Shown here: positions 24,784-33,176 of the stretch, one piece after another
How positions within the stretch are numbered: the stretch's first letter is position 1
Layout of the letters: each line of letters begins with the position of its first letter
Origin: an uncultured Collinsella sp.
GTDB taxonomy: Bacteria > Actinomycetota > Coriobacteriia > Coriobacteriales > Coriobacteriaceae
Direction of reading: 5' to 3'
DNA length: 64,000 nt
NCBI GenBank assembly: GCA_959606065.1
Contig: CAUHHV010000004.1
Coordinates: 40,262 to 104,261, forward strand
The notes under the pieces: model-generated
The model's database searches: none
What the model was told of the DNA's origin: nothing
Seen by the model: only the letters and a program-made list of their open reading frames with translations
Position numbers and translations under genes: made by a program

Positions 24784-25953
24784 TTAATCGGTAAAGGCGT
24801 TGCCGACGCTCTGGCCGCCAACATACGTCTCGACGAGGGTGAGCTCATGGTCGAACACGACAAAGTCGGCGTCGCGACCCGGCATGATGCTGCCGCACTT
24901 ATCCTCGATGTGCGCAGAGCGAGCCGGCACCTCGGTTGCCATGCGAATGGCGATATCAGCGCTGGCGATGCCCCAATCGACAATGTTCTTGACGCCCTGG
25001 GCAAGCGTGAGCACCGAGCCGGCAATGCTTTTGCCGTCGGCGAGCCAGCACAGGTTGTCCTTCATGATGACGTCCATGCCACCACTGGTGTAGCTGCCCT
25101 CGGGCATGCCGCCGCAGCCCAGGCAGTCGGTGATGAGCACCGTGTGCTGCCAGCCCTTTGCCTGCAGCAGTGCCTTGATGGCGGCAGGGTTTACGTGCTT
25201 GCCGTCACAGATGATCTCGGCGTAGGTCTCGGGCGTGGACATGGCAGCACCCACGACACCGGGCTCACGGTGATGCAGACCGCGCTGGCCGTTATAGGTA
25301 TGCGTAAAGCAGCTGGCACCGGCATTGATAGCGGCGATGCACTCATCGTAGGTGGCGTCGGAGTGACCGATGCTGGTCACCACGCCCTTGGCGTTCAGAG
25401 CAGCCGCATAAGCAGCGGCACCGTCGCGCTCGGCGGCCATGGCGCTCTTAACGATGCGACCGCCCGCAGCCTCCTGCCACTGGTCGAAAACCTCCTCGGA
25501 GGGGTCAATCAGGTAAGCGGGGTTCTGCGCGCCCACGTGCTTCATGGTAAAGAAGGGGCCCTCCAGGTAGATGCCCTGAATGCGGGCACCGCAGAAGTCG
25601 GGGCCGCGGCCCTCGTCCGCCTTGGCGATAGCAGCGCAGGCGTCCTTGATCTGTTCGACGCCATCGGTGAACGTCGTGGGCAGCCAGCTGGTGGTACCGC
25701 GACGGGCGAGCTCGGTTGAGCTGATATCGATGCCCTCGGGATCGTTATCGGTAGTTGAGTGGTTGTAGAAGCCATGGATGTGAGTATCGACCATACCCGG
25801 TGCGATCCACGATCCCGTGTAGTCCTTAATCTCGCAAGAGGGCTCGTCGGCCTGCCAGGCGCCAAAAACGCCATCCTCGACCATAAGATAGCCGCCCAGT
25901 TGCGGGCCTGCCGGCAAGAAGAACTTGTCAGCCTTAATTGCGTACGTGCTCAT
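24784..25953 (-). CDS. N-acetylhexosamine-6-phosphate deacetylase (NagA/AgaA type)
   Basis: The 389-residue amidohydrolase has the metal motif HIH at residues 58-60 (DTHIHGF), YLEGPFF, SIGHSDATYDE, LHHREPGVVGA and the catalytic Asp in LITDCLG. It removes acetate from GlcNAc-6-phosphate or GalNAc-6-phosphate. It lies directly behind agaS and a GntR gene, and that context favours the GalNAc substrate (AgaA role). The start at 25953 (MSTYAI) has GAGGAG upstream. A degraded C-terminal copy of the family lies at 21926-22083. Confidence 0.88.
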   Translation of the reverse strand: MSTYAIKADKFFLPAGPQLGGYLMVEDGVFGAWQADEPSCEIKDYTGSWIAPGMVDTHIHGFYNHSTTDNDPEGIDISSTELARRGTTSWLPTTFTDGVEQIKDACAAIAKADEGRGPDFCGARIQGIYLEGPFFTMKHVGAQNPAYLIDPSEEVFDQWQEAAGGRIVKSAMAAERDGAAAYAAALNAKGVVTSIGHSDATYDECIAAINAGASCFTHTYNGQRGLHHREPGVVGAAMSTPETYAEIICDGKHVNPAAIKALLQAKGWQHTVLITDCLGCGGMPEGSYTSGGMDVIMKDNLCWLADGKSIAGSVLTLAQGVKNIVDWGIASADIAIRMATEVPARSAHIEDKCGSIMPGRDADFVVFDHELTLVETYVGGQSVGNAFTD

Positions 25954-26014
25954 ATGCACTCCTCGCTTCTAAAGCAGTTGACTGTGGTAATGCTTATACC
26001 CAGCTCACGTAAAA

Positions 26015-26052
26015 CAAAAAGCGCCCGCCCGCCGTTATGAGCGGACGGGCGC
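26015..26052 (-). terminator. Hairpin terminator after agaS
   Basis: GCGCCCGCCCGC (26021-26032) pairs with GCGGACGGGCGC (26041-26052) with one mismatch, and T residues follow on the minus strand. It lies between agaS and nagA, so nagA may need read-through or its own promoter. Confidence 0.82.
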
Positions 26053-26070
26053 CCTTACAGGGGGACGCGA

Positions 26071-27237
26071 TTAAGCGGTGAAGGGGTGAATCGTCACGCC
26101 CTTAACCACGCGGTTGACCGTGCCGGTGGGGCTCGGCGTATCGGGCGTGTTGCCCACGCGGACGGAGTTGAGCAGGCTGATAGCCTGGGCAAACATCACG
26201 AACGGCAGAGCAAGGTAACCCTCGGGAAGTGCCTCGTAGCCCTTAAAGGTGAAGGACTCACCCTCATAGACGGTGGCACCTTCCTGCTGAACGGCGATGG
26301 TGTGCTGAGCGATCTCGTCGCCACCGATCTCGTTGAGGATGTCGATGTCGTACTGACGGGTGTAGGCGTCGTTGTTGACGAACACGAAGACGAGCGTCTT
26401 ATCGTCGACGAAGGACTTAGGTCCGTGACGATAGCCCATGGAGGTGTCGTAGGAAGTAGCGACCAGACCGTGAGCGAGCTCGAGGATCTTGAGCTGGCTC
26501 TCCTGAGCAAGGCCACCGAAGGAGCCAGAACCCAAGTAGGTCACGCGGTTGAAATCGCCAGCCAGGTAATCGGCGATCTCGGGCTCACGGGAGATGACCT
26601 CCTCGCCCATCTTGGCAATCGTCTCGACCCACTCGGCCTTCTGCTCGTCAGAGGCAGTGTCGAAAATAAGGGTGGAGAGCAGGGTCATGCAGGAATAAGA
26701 ACCGGTCATGGCGAAGCCCTTGTCGTTGGCGCGCGGAATGAGCAGCGTCAGCGCATTGGGATCATCGGCAGACTCGACGGCAAGCTTGCCCTCGGGAGCG
26801 CAGGTGATGTTGAGGAACTTGACGTTGTGGACGAGCTCCTTGGCAACGGCAACGGCGGCAAGGCTCTCGGGGCTGTTGCCAGAGCGGGCAAAGGAAACCA
26901 CGAGCGTGGGATCCTCGGCGCGCAGGAAGTCGCGCGGGGCGCTCACGATGTCGGTCGTGGCGATGGGCTTAAAGTCGTAGAGATCAGTGTTGCCAGCGTG
27001 ACGCAGGTACGGGGCGCAGGTATCGCCAACGTAGTCGGACGTACCGGCACCGGTGAAGACAACGGACAGACGACCCTCGCCCATAGCGCGAGCCTCGGCC
27101 AGGAAGGCCTCGATGGCCTCCTTGTTCTCGCGATAGATGTTGAGCGTATCACGCCAAAGCTCGGGCTGCTGAGCAATCTCGGCCGTGGTGATCTGGGCGC
27201 CGAGCTCGGTGAGCTCCTCGACACTCTTCTCGAACAT
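26071..27237 (-). CDS. agaS: Galactosamine-6-phosphate deaminase/isomerase AgaS
   Basis: This 388-residue protein has two SIS domains. FTGAGTSDYVGD and SFARSGNSPES lie in the first, and YLGSGSFGGLAQES and MGYRHGPKSFVDD in the second. The C-terminal VGNTPDTPSPTGTVNRVV segment matches E. coli AgaS closely. It converts galactosamine-6-phosphate to tagatose-6-phosphate and ammonia. A 13-bp GntR-type box shared with the mannose-PTS promoter lies 62 bases upstream. The product joins the lactose route at tagatose-6-phosphate. Confidence 0.92.
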   Translation of the reverse strand: MFEKSVEELTELGAQITTAEIAQQPELWRDTLNIYRENKEAIEAFLAEARAMGEGRLSVVFTGAGTSDYVGDTCAPYLRHAGNTDLYDFKPIATTDIVSAPRDFLRAEDPTLVVSFARSGNSPESLAAVAVAKELVHNVKFLNITCAPEGKLAVESADDPNALTLLIPRANDKGFAMTGSYSCMTLLSTLIFDTASDEQKAEWVETIAKMGEEVISREPEIADYLAGDFNRVTYLGSGSFGGLAQESQLKILELAHGLVATSYDTSMGYRHGPKSFVDDKTLVFVFVNNDAYTRQYDIDILNEIGGDEIAQHTIAVQQEGATVYEGESFTFKGYEALPEGYLALPFVMFAQAISLLNSVRVGNTPDTPSPTGTVNRVVKGVTIHPFTA

Positions 27238-27298
27238 TTCTAATACCTCTCTCTAGAAGTAATCCTCTGACGTGCAATTATACACTTCGGTTGGTTAT

Positions 27299-27312
27299 CT
27301 GGTAGTAACCAG
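27299..27312. promoter_or_regulatory. Probable GntR operator CTGGTAGTAACCAG before agaS
   Basis: The symmetric arms CTGGT/ACCAG flank AGTA. The first 13 bases recur exactly at 31592-31604 before the PTS operon. Confidence 0.65.
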
Positions 27313-27351
27313 TTAAATGCAAAGAATCACCATATGGAAACGATGCGAGCA

Positions 27352-28083
27352 CTAGTTACTGCGCTGGTGGTAAACCTTGTATTTAAACTGATCGGCACGA
27401 GCAACCGAAAGTGTGTACTCCACTACCTCGTTTGACTCGTTATACGTAGTCCTGACCAAATCGAGCACAGGCGAGCCCTCGACAATTCCCAAAAGGTGGG
27501 CATCGGTGGGACGGGCTATGCTCGCATAGAACTCCTCTTCGGCCACGCGAATCTTTTGCTGAAAGTCCTGCTCAATCACATCGTAAAGCGGCTTACGCTC
27601 CAGCAGCGGTCGCTTTAGGGACAGAAATTGACGAACCGGTAGATAGCTGCGTTCGACCATCATGGGCATGTTGTCGGCAGAGCGAAGACGCTTGAGCTTA
27701 AAAATGCGATCACCGATGCGCAATCCCATATGCTCGGCCAGATTCTTATCGGCCTCCATCTCGCAAAACTCGAGAATCGTGGTCTCGGGTTCTCGACCCA
27801 TCGCGCGCATCTGCTCGGTAAAGCTGTAGGACTGCATAAGATTGGTTGCTTTTGCCGAACGGTCGGTCACAAAGGTACCGCGACCGTGCTGCCGAACCAC
27901 CAGTCCTAAACGCTCCAGTTCCTGCAGAGCCAGGCGTACCGTAGTGCGCGAGAGACCATAGCGCTCCGAAAGTTCGCGCTCGGAAGGAATCATGTCACCG
28001 GCGCGATATTCATGGTCAATCTTTTCGGTCAGAATATCGACCAGCTGATCGTACAGCGGTTGCTTACGCGCTCCGATCGCCAT
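27352..28083 (-). CDS. GntR-family regulator (HutC/UTRA subfamily)
   Basis: The 243-residue protein has an N-terminal GntR winged HTH (about residues 8-75, with PSERELSERYGLSRTTVRLAL) and a C-terminal UTRA ligand-binding domain ending near VARADQFKYKV. UTRA regulators often sense amino-sugar phosphates. It is placed between the PTS genes and agaS, and its presumed operator is present at both flanking promoters. Confidence 0.88.
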   Translation of the reverse strand: MAIGARKQPLYDQLVDILTEKIDHEYRAGDMIPSERELSERYGLSRTTVRLALQELERLGLVVRQHGRGTFVTDRSAKATNLMQSYSFTEQMRAMGREPETTILEFCEMEADKNLAEHMGLRIGDRIFKLKRLRSADNMPMMVERSYLPVRQFLSLKRPLLERKPLYDVIEQDFQQKIRVAEEEFYASIARPTDAHLLGIVEGSPVLDLVRTTYNESNEVVEYTLSVARADQFKYKVYHQRSN

Positions 28084-28168
28084 CCTATCCTCCCTTTTGC
28101 TCGAATTCGGCTAACTACCTAGGGTGTTATGCATTATCTGTCTGCCACACCCGAATCATTAAGAAAAC

Positions 28169-28202
28169 AAAAGCCGCGCGCTCTTTCGAGCACGCGGCTT
28201 TT
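28169..28202 (-). terminator. Terminator of the mannose-family PTS operon
   Basis: AAAAGCCGCG pairs with CGCGGCTTTT around an inner stem, with a T-rich tail on either strand. Confidence 0.85.
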
Positions 28203-28268
28203 AACATACACATGGCTTAAGGGGTCGGGGTGTGAGCCGCGTAGGGACACACCCCTCAAGCTAGAGCC

Positions 28269-29351
28269 TTACCAGATGCTCGGCCAGAGACCAAGCGGGC
28301 CAGCGCCCAGGATGCCAAGGACGAAGAGCAGGAGAATGCCCTTGGTCGGGGTCCAGCTGTGCTTAGCGAACATGTAGTAAAGCAGCAGCGTAAGCATAAG
28401 CGGGACGAGCTTCGGGACGATGGTGTTGAGGGTGTCGGCAACAGAGAAGTTGACCGGATCCTCGGTAACGGTGCCGTAGGTCACGGACTCCATGCCGTTA
28501 CCCAGATCGGTGACGCCGCACTCGACAGCGTTGCCGTCGGCATCGGAAGCGGTAAGGGCGTTGCCGTCCTTATCGGTCATGGCGATGGTACCGGCCTCAG
28601 CGGTCTCGGTATCGATGCCCTCCATACCGGTGAAGTTCTCGGCCTCCTTCTCGGAGACGATCACGGTAGTAGCGGAGAGACCACGGGTGGTGCCGTTGGG
28701 GATCTGGAGGTTGATCTGGGTGCCACCCATGGTGACGACCAGGCAACCGACGACGAAGACGCCCATGATGGAAGCGGCACGCGTGAAGGCCTGCATGTTG
28801 GCGGTCAGAGCGTCAATAGCGCTGGTGCCAAGCTTGTAGGACCAGTTCATGAGCCAGAAGCGCAGAGCGAACTGGACGACGTTGAAGATCACCAGGAAGA
28901 TGATCGGTGCAGCGGCGTTGCCGTTGATGGCCATGTTGGAGGTGATGCCGGCCGTGATAGGCACGAGCGTCAGCCAGAACAGGGCGTCACCGATACCACC
29001 GAGCGGGCCCATTGCGGCGACGCGGACGGCGCGGATCGTGGGGATGTCAACCTTGTTCTGCTCGAGCGAAAGCACGATGCCCATAACAAAGGTGACAAGG
29101 AACGGGTGGGTGTTGAAGAACTCCAGGTTGTGGCTCATGGAAGCCGCGAGGTCGTTCTTGTTGGTGTGGATCTTCTCCAGACCGGGGATGATGGAGTAAA
29201 GCCAGCCAGCGGCCTGCATGCGCTCGTAGTTGAACGATGCCTGCAGGAAGCAGGAGCGCCAAGCCATCTTGTTGAGGGTCTTCTGGTCGAGCTGCGGAGC
29301 AGGAGTGAGATCCTCGTAGTGCTCCGGGATCACATACTCATTAGATGCCAT
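28269..29351 (-). CDS. PTS mannose/fructose/sorbose-family EIID with inserted domain
   Basis: The 360-residue EIID subunit is about 80 residues longer than usual. The N-terminal part (WRSCFLQASFNYERMQAAGW, GPLGGIGDALFW) and the C-terminal hydrophobic segments are standard. Between them (about residues 220-310) is a Thr/Asp/Glu/Gly-rich insertion. EIID forms the membrane channel with EIIC. The start at 29351 has GGAGGTGA upstream and overlaps the end of the EIIC gene. The likely substrate is N-acetylgalactosamine or a related amino sugar, by context. Confidence 0.9.
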   Translation of the reverse strand: MASNEYVIPEHYEDLTPAPQLDQKTLNKMAWRSCFLQASFNYERMQAAGWLYSIIPGLEKIHTNKNDLAASMSHNLEFFNTHPFLVTFVMGIVLSLEQNKVDIPTIRAVRVAAMGPLGGIGDALFWLTLVPITAGITSNMAINGNAAAPIIFLVIFNVVQFALRFWLMNWSYKLGTSAIDALTANMQAFTRAASIMGVFVVGCLVVTMGGTQINLQIPNGTTRGLSATTVIVSEKEAENFTGMEGIDTETAEAGTIAMTDKDGNALTASDADGNAVECGVTDLGNGMESVTYGTVTEDPVNFSVADTLNTIVPKLVPLMLTLLLYYMFAKHSWTPTKGILLLFVLGILGAGPLGLWPSIW

Positions 29352-30141
29352 CTTCGAAGTCACCTCCGTCAGAAACAGCTGCACCCTTCAGCTCGGTCTG
29401 CTGCTGGAAGTCCCAGAAAGCGATGCCGAAGCCGATGAGAGCGAGGATGAGCAGAGCAGGGGTTGCCAGCGAATCGTTGGCAACGGTGATGAGCGCGAGG
29501 CCAAAGCCCATGAGGAAGAAGCCCCACATATCGCGGTTCATCATAACCTTGAGCAGGACGGCGAAGCCGACGAAGCGCATCATGCCGCCTGCAGCGGAGA
29601 GACCGGTCTGCAGCCAAGTCGGGATGGCAGAAGCGATGGTCTGACCGATGGTAGCGCCAGCGATGAAGAACAGGGTGACGACGACAGCGAAGATCAGGCC
29701 GAGCAGAGCCATGGCGAAGTAGTTCAGGCGCTCGATGCCCTTGGTGTCCGCGTTGTGAGCCATGTTATCGGCCGTGGACATAAGCGGGGACATAAGCGTG
29801 AAGACCAGGGTAACGCCAAGCTGGCCAAGCAGAGCGAACGGAATGGCGAGGCCGACTGCCGCGTTGGGCTCGAGGCCCGTGGCGATAGCGAGAATGGCTG
29901 CCATGATGCCGCCGATGACGGCGTTAGGCGGCTGAGCGCCTCCGATCGGCATGTTGCCGATCGTCATGAGCTGATAGGTACCACCCACGAGAAGACCGGT
30001 GTTAAGGTCGCCAAGGATAAGACCGATGACGGCGCCGGTGACGATGGGCTGATAGAGAGACTCGAGGAAGTCAAACTGGTCGATTGCCGCGATGAACGTG
30101 ACGACGAAGACCAGAGCGATCTGGATGATCGAGTATTCCAT
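29341..30141 (-). CDS. PTS mannose/fructose/sorbose-family EIIC
   Basis: The 266-residue integral membrane EIIC has LYQPIVTGAVIGLILGDLNTGLLVGGTYQLM and IPIGGAQPPN-type loops (here MPIGGAQPPNAVIGG) typical of the AgaW/ManY family. It forms the sugar translocation unit with EIID. GGAGGAG lies upstream of the ATG at 30141. The C-terminus is acidic. Confidence 0.92.
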   Translation of the reverse strand: MEYSIIQIALVFVVTFIAAIDQFDFLESLYQPIVTGAVIGLILGDLNTGLLVGGTYQLMTIGNMPIGGAQPPNAVIGGIMAAILAIATGLEPNAAVGLAIPFALLGQLGVTLVFTLMSPLMSTADNMAHNADTKGIERLNYFAMALLGLIFAVVVTLFFIAGATIGQTIASAIPTWLQTGLSAAGGMMRFVGFAVLLKVMMNRDMWGFFLMGFGLALITVANDSLATPALLILALIGFGIAFWDFQQQTELKGAAVSDGGDFEDGI

Positions 30142-30231
30142 CTTGCTCCTCCTTTCAAAATGTATGTACGCACTTTGGATTTCACGTACAGAACGTCAGG
30201 GTTTCACTCCTGACAACGTGGATCACGAGGA

Positions 30232-30714
30232 TTACGAGAAGAGCTTGCTCGTGTCCTCAACAGGCGTGCTCGGAACGCGCCTGATCTCCAACTCCACCCC
30301 CAATTCCTGCAGCTCTTTAAACGCAGCGACATCCTCGTCGTTAACTGCGACGGAGGTGGCGACTTGGCGCTTTCCTTCCGACATGTGCATGTTGCCGATG
30401 TTTACCTTCTTTATAGGCACACCGCCCTTGACGAGCGTAAGCACGTCTTCCGGTGTTTCGGCCACGATGAAGATCTTCTGGCGCGGGCTCGCCTTGCCAA
30501 TGACGTCGATGGTCTTCTGCAGAGAGAAGAAACGCGTAGCGACGCCGGCGGGAGCGGCCATCTTCATGAGGTTCTGGCGCATGGTGTTGGACGCCACGTC
30601 GTCGTTGGCGACGAGGATGAGGTTGGAGCCCAGGGTGGAGTTCCACTGGGTGGCAACCTGACCATGAACCAGTCGGTTATCGATGCGGGTAAGAAGAATG
30701 TTGGGTTCTGCCAT
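30232..30714 (-). CDS. PTS mannose/fructose/sorbose-family EIIB
   Basis: The 160-residue EIIB has the active His17 in RIDNRLVHGQV. It receives phosphate from EIIA and passes it to the incoming sugar. It is nearly colinear with the His-less orphan at 20445-20927, of which it is the functional counterpart. Confidence 0.92.
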   Translation of the reverse strand: MAEPNILLTRIDNRLVHGQVATQWNSTLGSNLILVANDDVASNTMRQNLMKMAAPAGVATRFFSLQKTIDVIGKASPRQKIFIVAETPEDVLTLVKGGVPIKKVNIGNMHMSEGKRQVATSVAVNDEDVAAFKELQELGVELEIRRVPSTPVEDTSKLFS

Positions 30715-30750
30715 GTTGATCAGCTTCCTTTCGTTATTTGCTGACGACAG

Positions 30751-31032
30751 TTACTTGATCTCCTGAATCGCGTAACGCGAAACATCTACAACGGCTCCGG
30801 ATCGGACTTTGATCTGGACCTTCTCGCCTTCGATGCCTTTGACGGTTCCGTAGATACCGCCGGCGAAAAGAACCTCTTGACCCGGCTTGAGCTCGGTGTG
30901 CAGCTCCTTGAAGTACTTCTGCTTCTTCTTCATGTTGATTTGCGACCAGATGGTGTAAATCAAGCCCATGATGACAAGCAGGCCTAAAAGGGCGACCGAG
31001 GAGCTCAGGACGTTGGCTCCGAAATCGGCCAT
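30751..31032 (-). CDS. YajC-like small membrane protein in the PTS operon
   Basis: The 93-residue protein has one N-terminal membrane helix (about residues 10-32) and a basic MKKKQKYFKEL plus a LKPGQEVLFAGGIYGTV segment characteristic of YajC. YajC normally assists SecDF. A YajC paralogue inside amino-sugar PTS operons is also known in streptococci, so a role in PTS membrane assembly is plausible but not proven. It overlaps the EIIA stop by one base. Confidence 0.82.
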   Translation of the reverse strand: MADFGANVLSSSVALLGLLVIMGLIYTIWSQINMKKKQKYFKELHTELKPGQEVLFAGGIYGTVKGIEGEKVQIKVRSGAVVDVSRYAIQEIK

Positions 31033-31475
31033 TAGATGCCGTCCTCGTCGCCGAAGATATCCTCTTCCTCGGAGCCGGCAACGGATGCGACCGTCTGGGC
31101 GGTGACGCCCGTCTGTCCAACGGTCACGGCCTGCTCGCCAAGCTCGGCGAGCGTGGCATTGCCTCGGAGGAACAGAAGCTCAATAACCATGGGAAGGTTG
31201 GTGCCAGTCAGAACCTCGACGTTGTCGACATCCTGGGCAATCATCATCGACTGGTTGAACGGGGTGCCGCCAAGCAGGTCGGTAAAGACGAGCACGCCAT
31301 CGCACTCCTCGCGCATGGCGGTAATAGCGGCGCGGAGATCCTCACCGTAGGATGCGGCCTGGTCGCCCTCAAAAGGAACGACGGTAAAAGCAGGCTGGTC
31401 GCCGGCAACCATCGCGATAGCGCTTGCAAGGCCGGGTGCGAACTGTCCATGACCGGTAAGAATAAAGCCAACCAT
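31032..31475 (-). CDS. PTS mannose-family EIIA
   Basis: The 147-residue EIIA has the active His9 in ILTGHGQFAPG. FTDLLGGTPFN near the middle is the conserved dimer/active-site segment. A flexible acidic tail ends in EEEDIFGDEDGI. It is the first gene of the IIA-yajC-IIB-IIC-IID series, and the promoter region upstream carries the GntR box. Confidence 0.92.
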   Translation of the reverse strand: MVGFILTGHGQFAPGLASAIAMVAGDQPAFTVVPFEGDQAASYGEDLRAAITAMREECDGVLVFTDLLGGTPFNQSMMIAQDVDNVEVLTGTNLPMVIELLFLRGNATLAELGEQAVTVGQTGVTAQTVASVAGSEEEDIFGDEDGI

Positions 31476-31591
31476 TCAAATTTCCCTTCCGAAGGTGTGT
31501 ACAATCTGAGTCCGATGATTTTCGGAAGCCAGCGGGCGCTCGCCCTTAAAGCTTCTTGGAAAGCGTTCTTTGAAGACCAGTGGTTTCTAAA

Positions 31592-31605
31592 CTGGTAGTA
31601 ACCAC
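31592..31605. promoter_or_regulatory. Probable GntR operator CTGGTAGTAACCAC before the PTS operon
   Basis: The first 13 bases match the agaS-side box exactly. It lies 117 bases upstream of the EIIA start. Confidence 0.65.
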
Positions 31606-32138
31606 GTGACGTGTTGTTGTCACTATATCACCCCAGAAGAGGTCGCTTTCCTTGATTCATACGGTAAAACGTTTTTGCACCGCTCACGGTGATAAATCGA
31701 CCGTTTACCGGTCGTTAACACTTCTACCTGCGGTTTTGAAACCGTTTCGAAATGCTTTGGCAAAAGATCGGATCTTTTCCTGTGTCTAAACAACGCAGGG
31801 CGGCTAAAAATAGCGTGAAGAAAAATTGCAGGTCATTGTGAAGATATGTGAATTGGTCTTTTTGACTTAATACCAGTTAGAACCAGTTTTGAGATTATCG
31901 GTGAACGGTAGTTTTCGACCGTTCACCGGTTACTTGCAATCGTTTGCAGTTGTTTTCCCAGATGAATTAGGGAAGCGCGATGGAGCGCTTGCGCGATCAC
32001 GGGAAGTTTTTGGCATTTGTCCTCATCCCCCGAACGCCAAACTCCGGCATCCAAAATGAGCTAATAGCTCACGCTAATCGTTTTCAATCATTACTTACTC
32101 AGTATACGTAATTATTTATCGTTTATCGTTAATTTTGA

Positions 32139-32155
32139 TATGATACAAGTATCAT
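32139..32155 (+). promoter_or_regulatory. Promoter of the DUF2975/HTH pair
   Basis: The -10-like TATGAT at 32139-32144 overlaps the palindrome GATACAAGTATC, with the ATG at 32179. This is compatible with autoregulation by the downstream HTH protein. Confidence 0.4.
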
Positions 32156-32178
32156 CCAAAACGCCGATTGGAGAGGTT

Positions 32179-32817
32179 ATGGTCCACCGAAACGCATCTA
32201 TATCGAATGAAACCATCAGCCGCGAACAGACGATAGCCAAACTGAGGAAGCTCGCTCGCATCTGCAAATGGGCCACAATCTGCATTACCACAGCGCTCGC
32301 TCTGGGACTCCTCGCAGTCATTGCGATTGACCTTCTACTTATATTGCCCGGCCTCTCCCAAGGGTCGTGCCTCCAATCCGTAGAACTTCAAGCCGGCGAA
32401 GGGCCGTGCCTGGCTATTGTCGGTACCGATGCGCAGGCCCCACTTATGCTCGTCGCACACGATGGCCACACTGCCATAGGGAGCCTCTTGATAACATGCC
32501 TCGCGCTTACCATCGCGATAAGCGTGCGCAGGCTTTTCTTCAACATTGAAAAGGAAGGCAGGCCCTTTGACCTTGAATGTAACCAGACACTTCGTCGAGT
32601 AGGACATTTATTCCTTATCGGCGGCGTTGCCGTGAGGCTTCTTGGTGCCGTAATCACGGGAATGATACTCTTAGGATTTGGCGGCAGCTTTACGGATGCG
32701 TTCGCCGGCCAGTTATTCGAGCCCTCCATGCTCTTTGCAGGCCTGATTATTTGCCTGATTGCCAGCATCTTCCGCTACGGGTATATCCTGCAAAAACAAG
32801 ATGACGAGTTGCTCTAG
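32179..32817 (+). CDS. DUF2975-type four-helix membrane protein
   Basis: The 212-residue protein has four predicted membrane segments (about residues 30-55, 95-115, 140-165 and 180-200). The pattern of a DUF2975 protein followed immediately by a small Cro/CI-like regulator is common in Gram-positive bacteria; the function is unknown. The start at 32179 is preferred because GGAGAGG lies in front of it. Nine bases separate it from the HTH gene. Confidence 0.75.
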   Translation: MVHRNASISNETISREQTIAKLRKLARICKWATICITTALALGLLAVIAIDLLLILPGLSQGSCLQSVELQAGEGPCLAIVGTDAQAPLMLVAHDGHTAIGSLLITCLALTIAISVRRLFFNIEKEGRPFDLECNQTLRRVGHLFLIGGVAVRLLGAVITGMILLGFGGSFTDAFAGQLFEPSMLFAGLIICLIASIFRYGYILQKQDDELL

Positions 32818-32826
32818 GAGGAATCC

Positions 32827-33063
32827 ATGATTATTCTGCGGCTTGACCGCATGCTCGCCGAACGCAAGATCTCATCCAAAGAGCTTGCGGAACGCGTGGG
32901 CATCTCCCAGGTCAATATGTCACGCATTAAGACGGGCAAGGTTTCTGCCATACGTTTTTCAACTCTTGACGCGATATGTCGGGCACTCGACTGCCAACCG
33001 GGCGATGTACTGGAATATATGCCTGACGATGAAGCCGATAACCTTTTTGGACGTAAAGATTGA
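32827..33063 (+). CDS. Small Cro/CI-family HTH regulator (YozG-like)
   Basis: The 78-residue protein is almost entirely an HTH domain (LAERVGISQVNMSRIKTGK, then the LDAICRALDCQPGDVLEY helix pair) with a short acidic tail. AGGAGG precedes the ATG. It is the expected partner of the DUF2975 membrane protein. Confidence 0.88.
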   Translation: MIILRLDRMLAERKISSKELAERVGISQVNMSRIKTGKVSAIRFSTLDAICRALDCQPGDVLEYMPDDEADNLFGRKD

Positions 33064-33099
33064 TAGGCATAATTTAGCCACCAGCGCCTAAACGCAAAT

Positions 33100-33132
33100 A
33101 GCCCGCTAGAACAACATCCGTTCTAGCGGGCT
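33100..33132. terminator. Bidirectional hairpin terminator
   Basis: AGCCCGCTAGAAC (33100-33112) is an exact reverse complement of 33120-33132. It lies between the HTH gene and the convergent SurA-like gene. Confidence 0.8.
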
Positions 33133-33176
33133 TATTCAGATATTTCGGTTACGCGCTCGGCGGCTCAGACAGATCT

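Larger units (their letters stand above)
31476..32178. promoter_or_regulatory. 703-base regulatory gap before the mannose-family PTS operon
   Basis: No gene is supported. The gap contains a GntR box at 31592-31605 with a partial ACCAGTGGTT in front (31576-31585) and a second ACCAGTTAGAACCAGT near 31872-31887. A TCTACCTGCGGTTTTG motif at 31723-31738 is shared with the MITE-like elements. Two segments resembling each other (CGACCGTTTACCGG near 31698 and CGACCGTTCACCGG near 31917) are also present. The region is AT-richer than its neighbours. Confidence 0.5.

Noticed and set aside
30751..31032. Standard sec-translocase yajC
   Set aside because: The gene is translationally coupled to PTS genes and no secD/secF adjoins it, so I call it a PTS-linked YajC-like protein.
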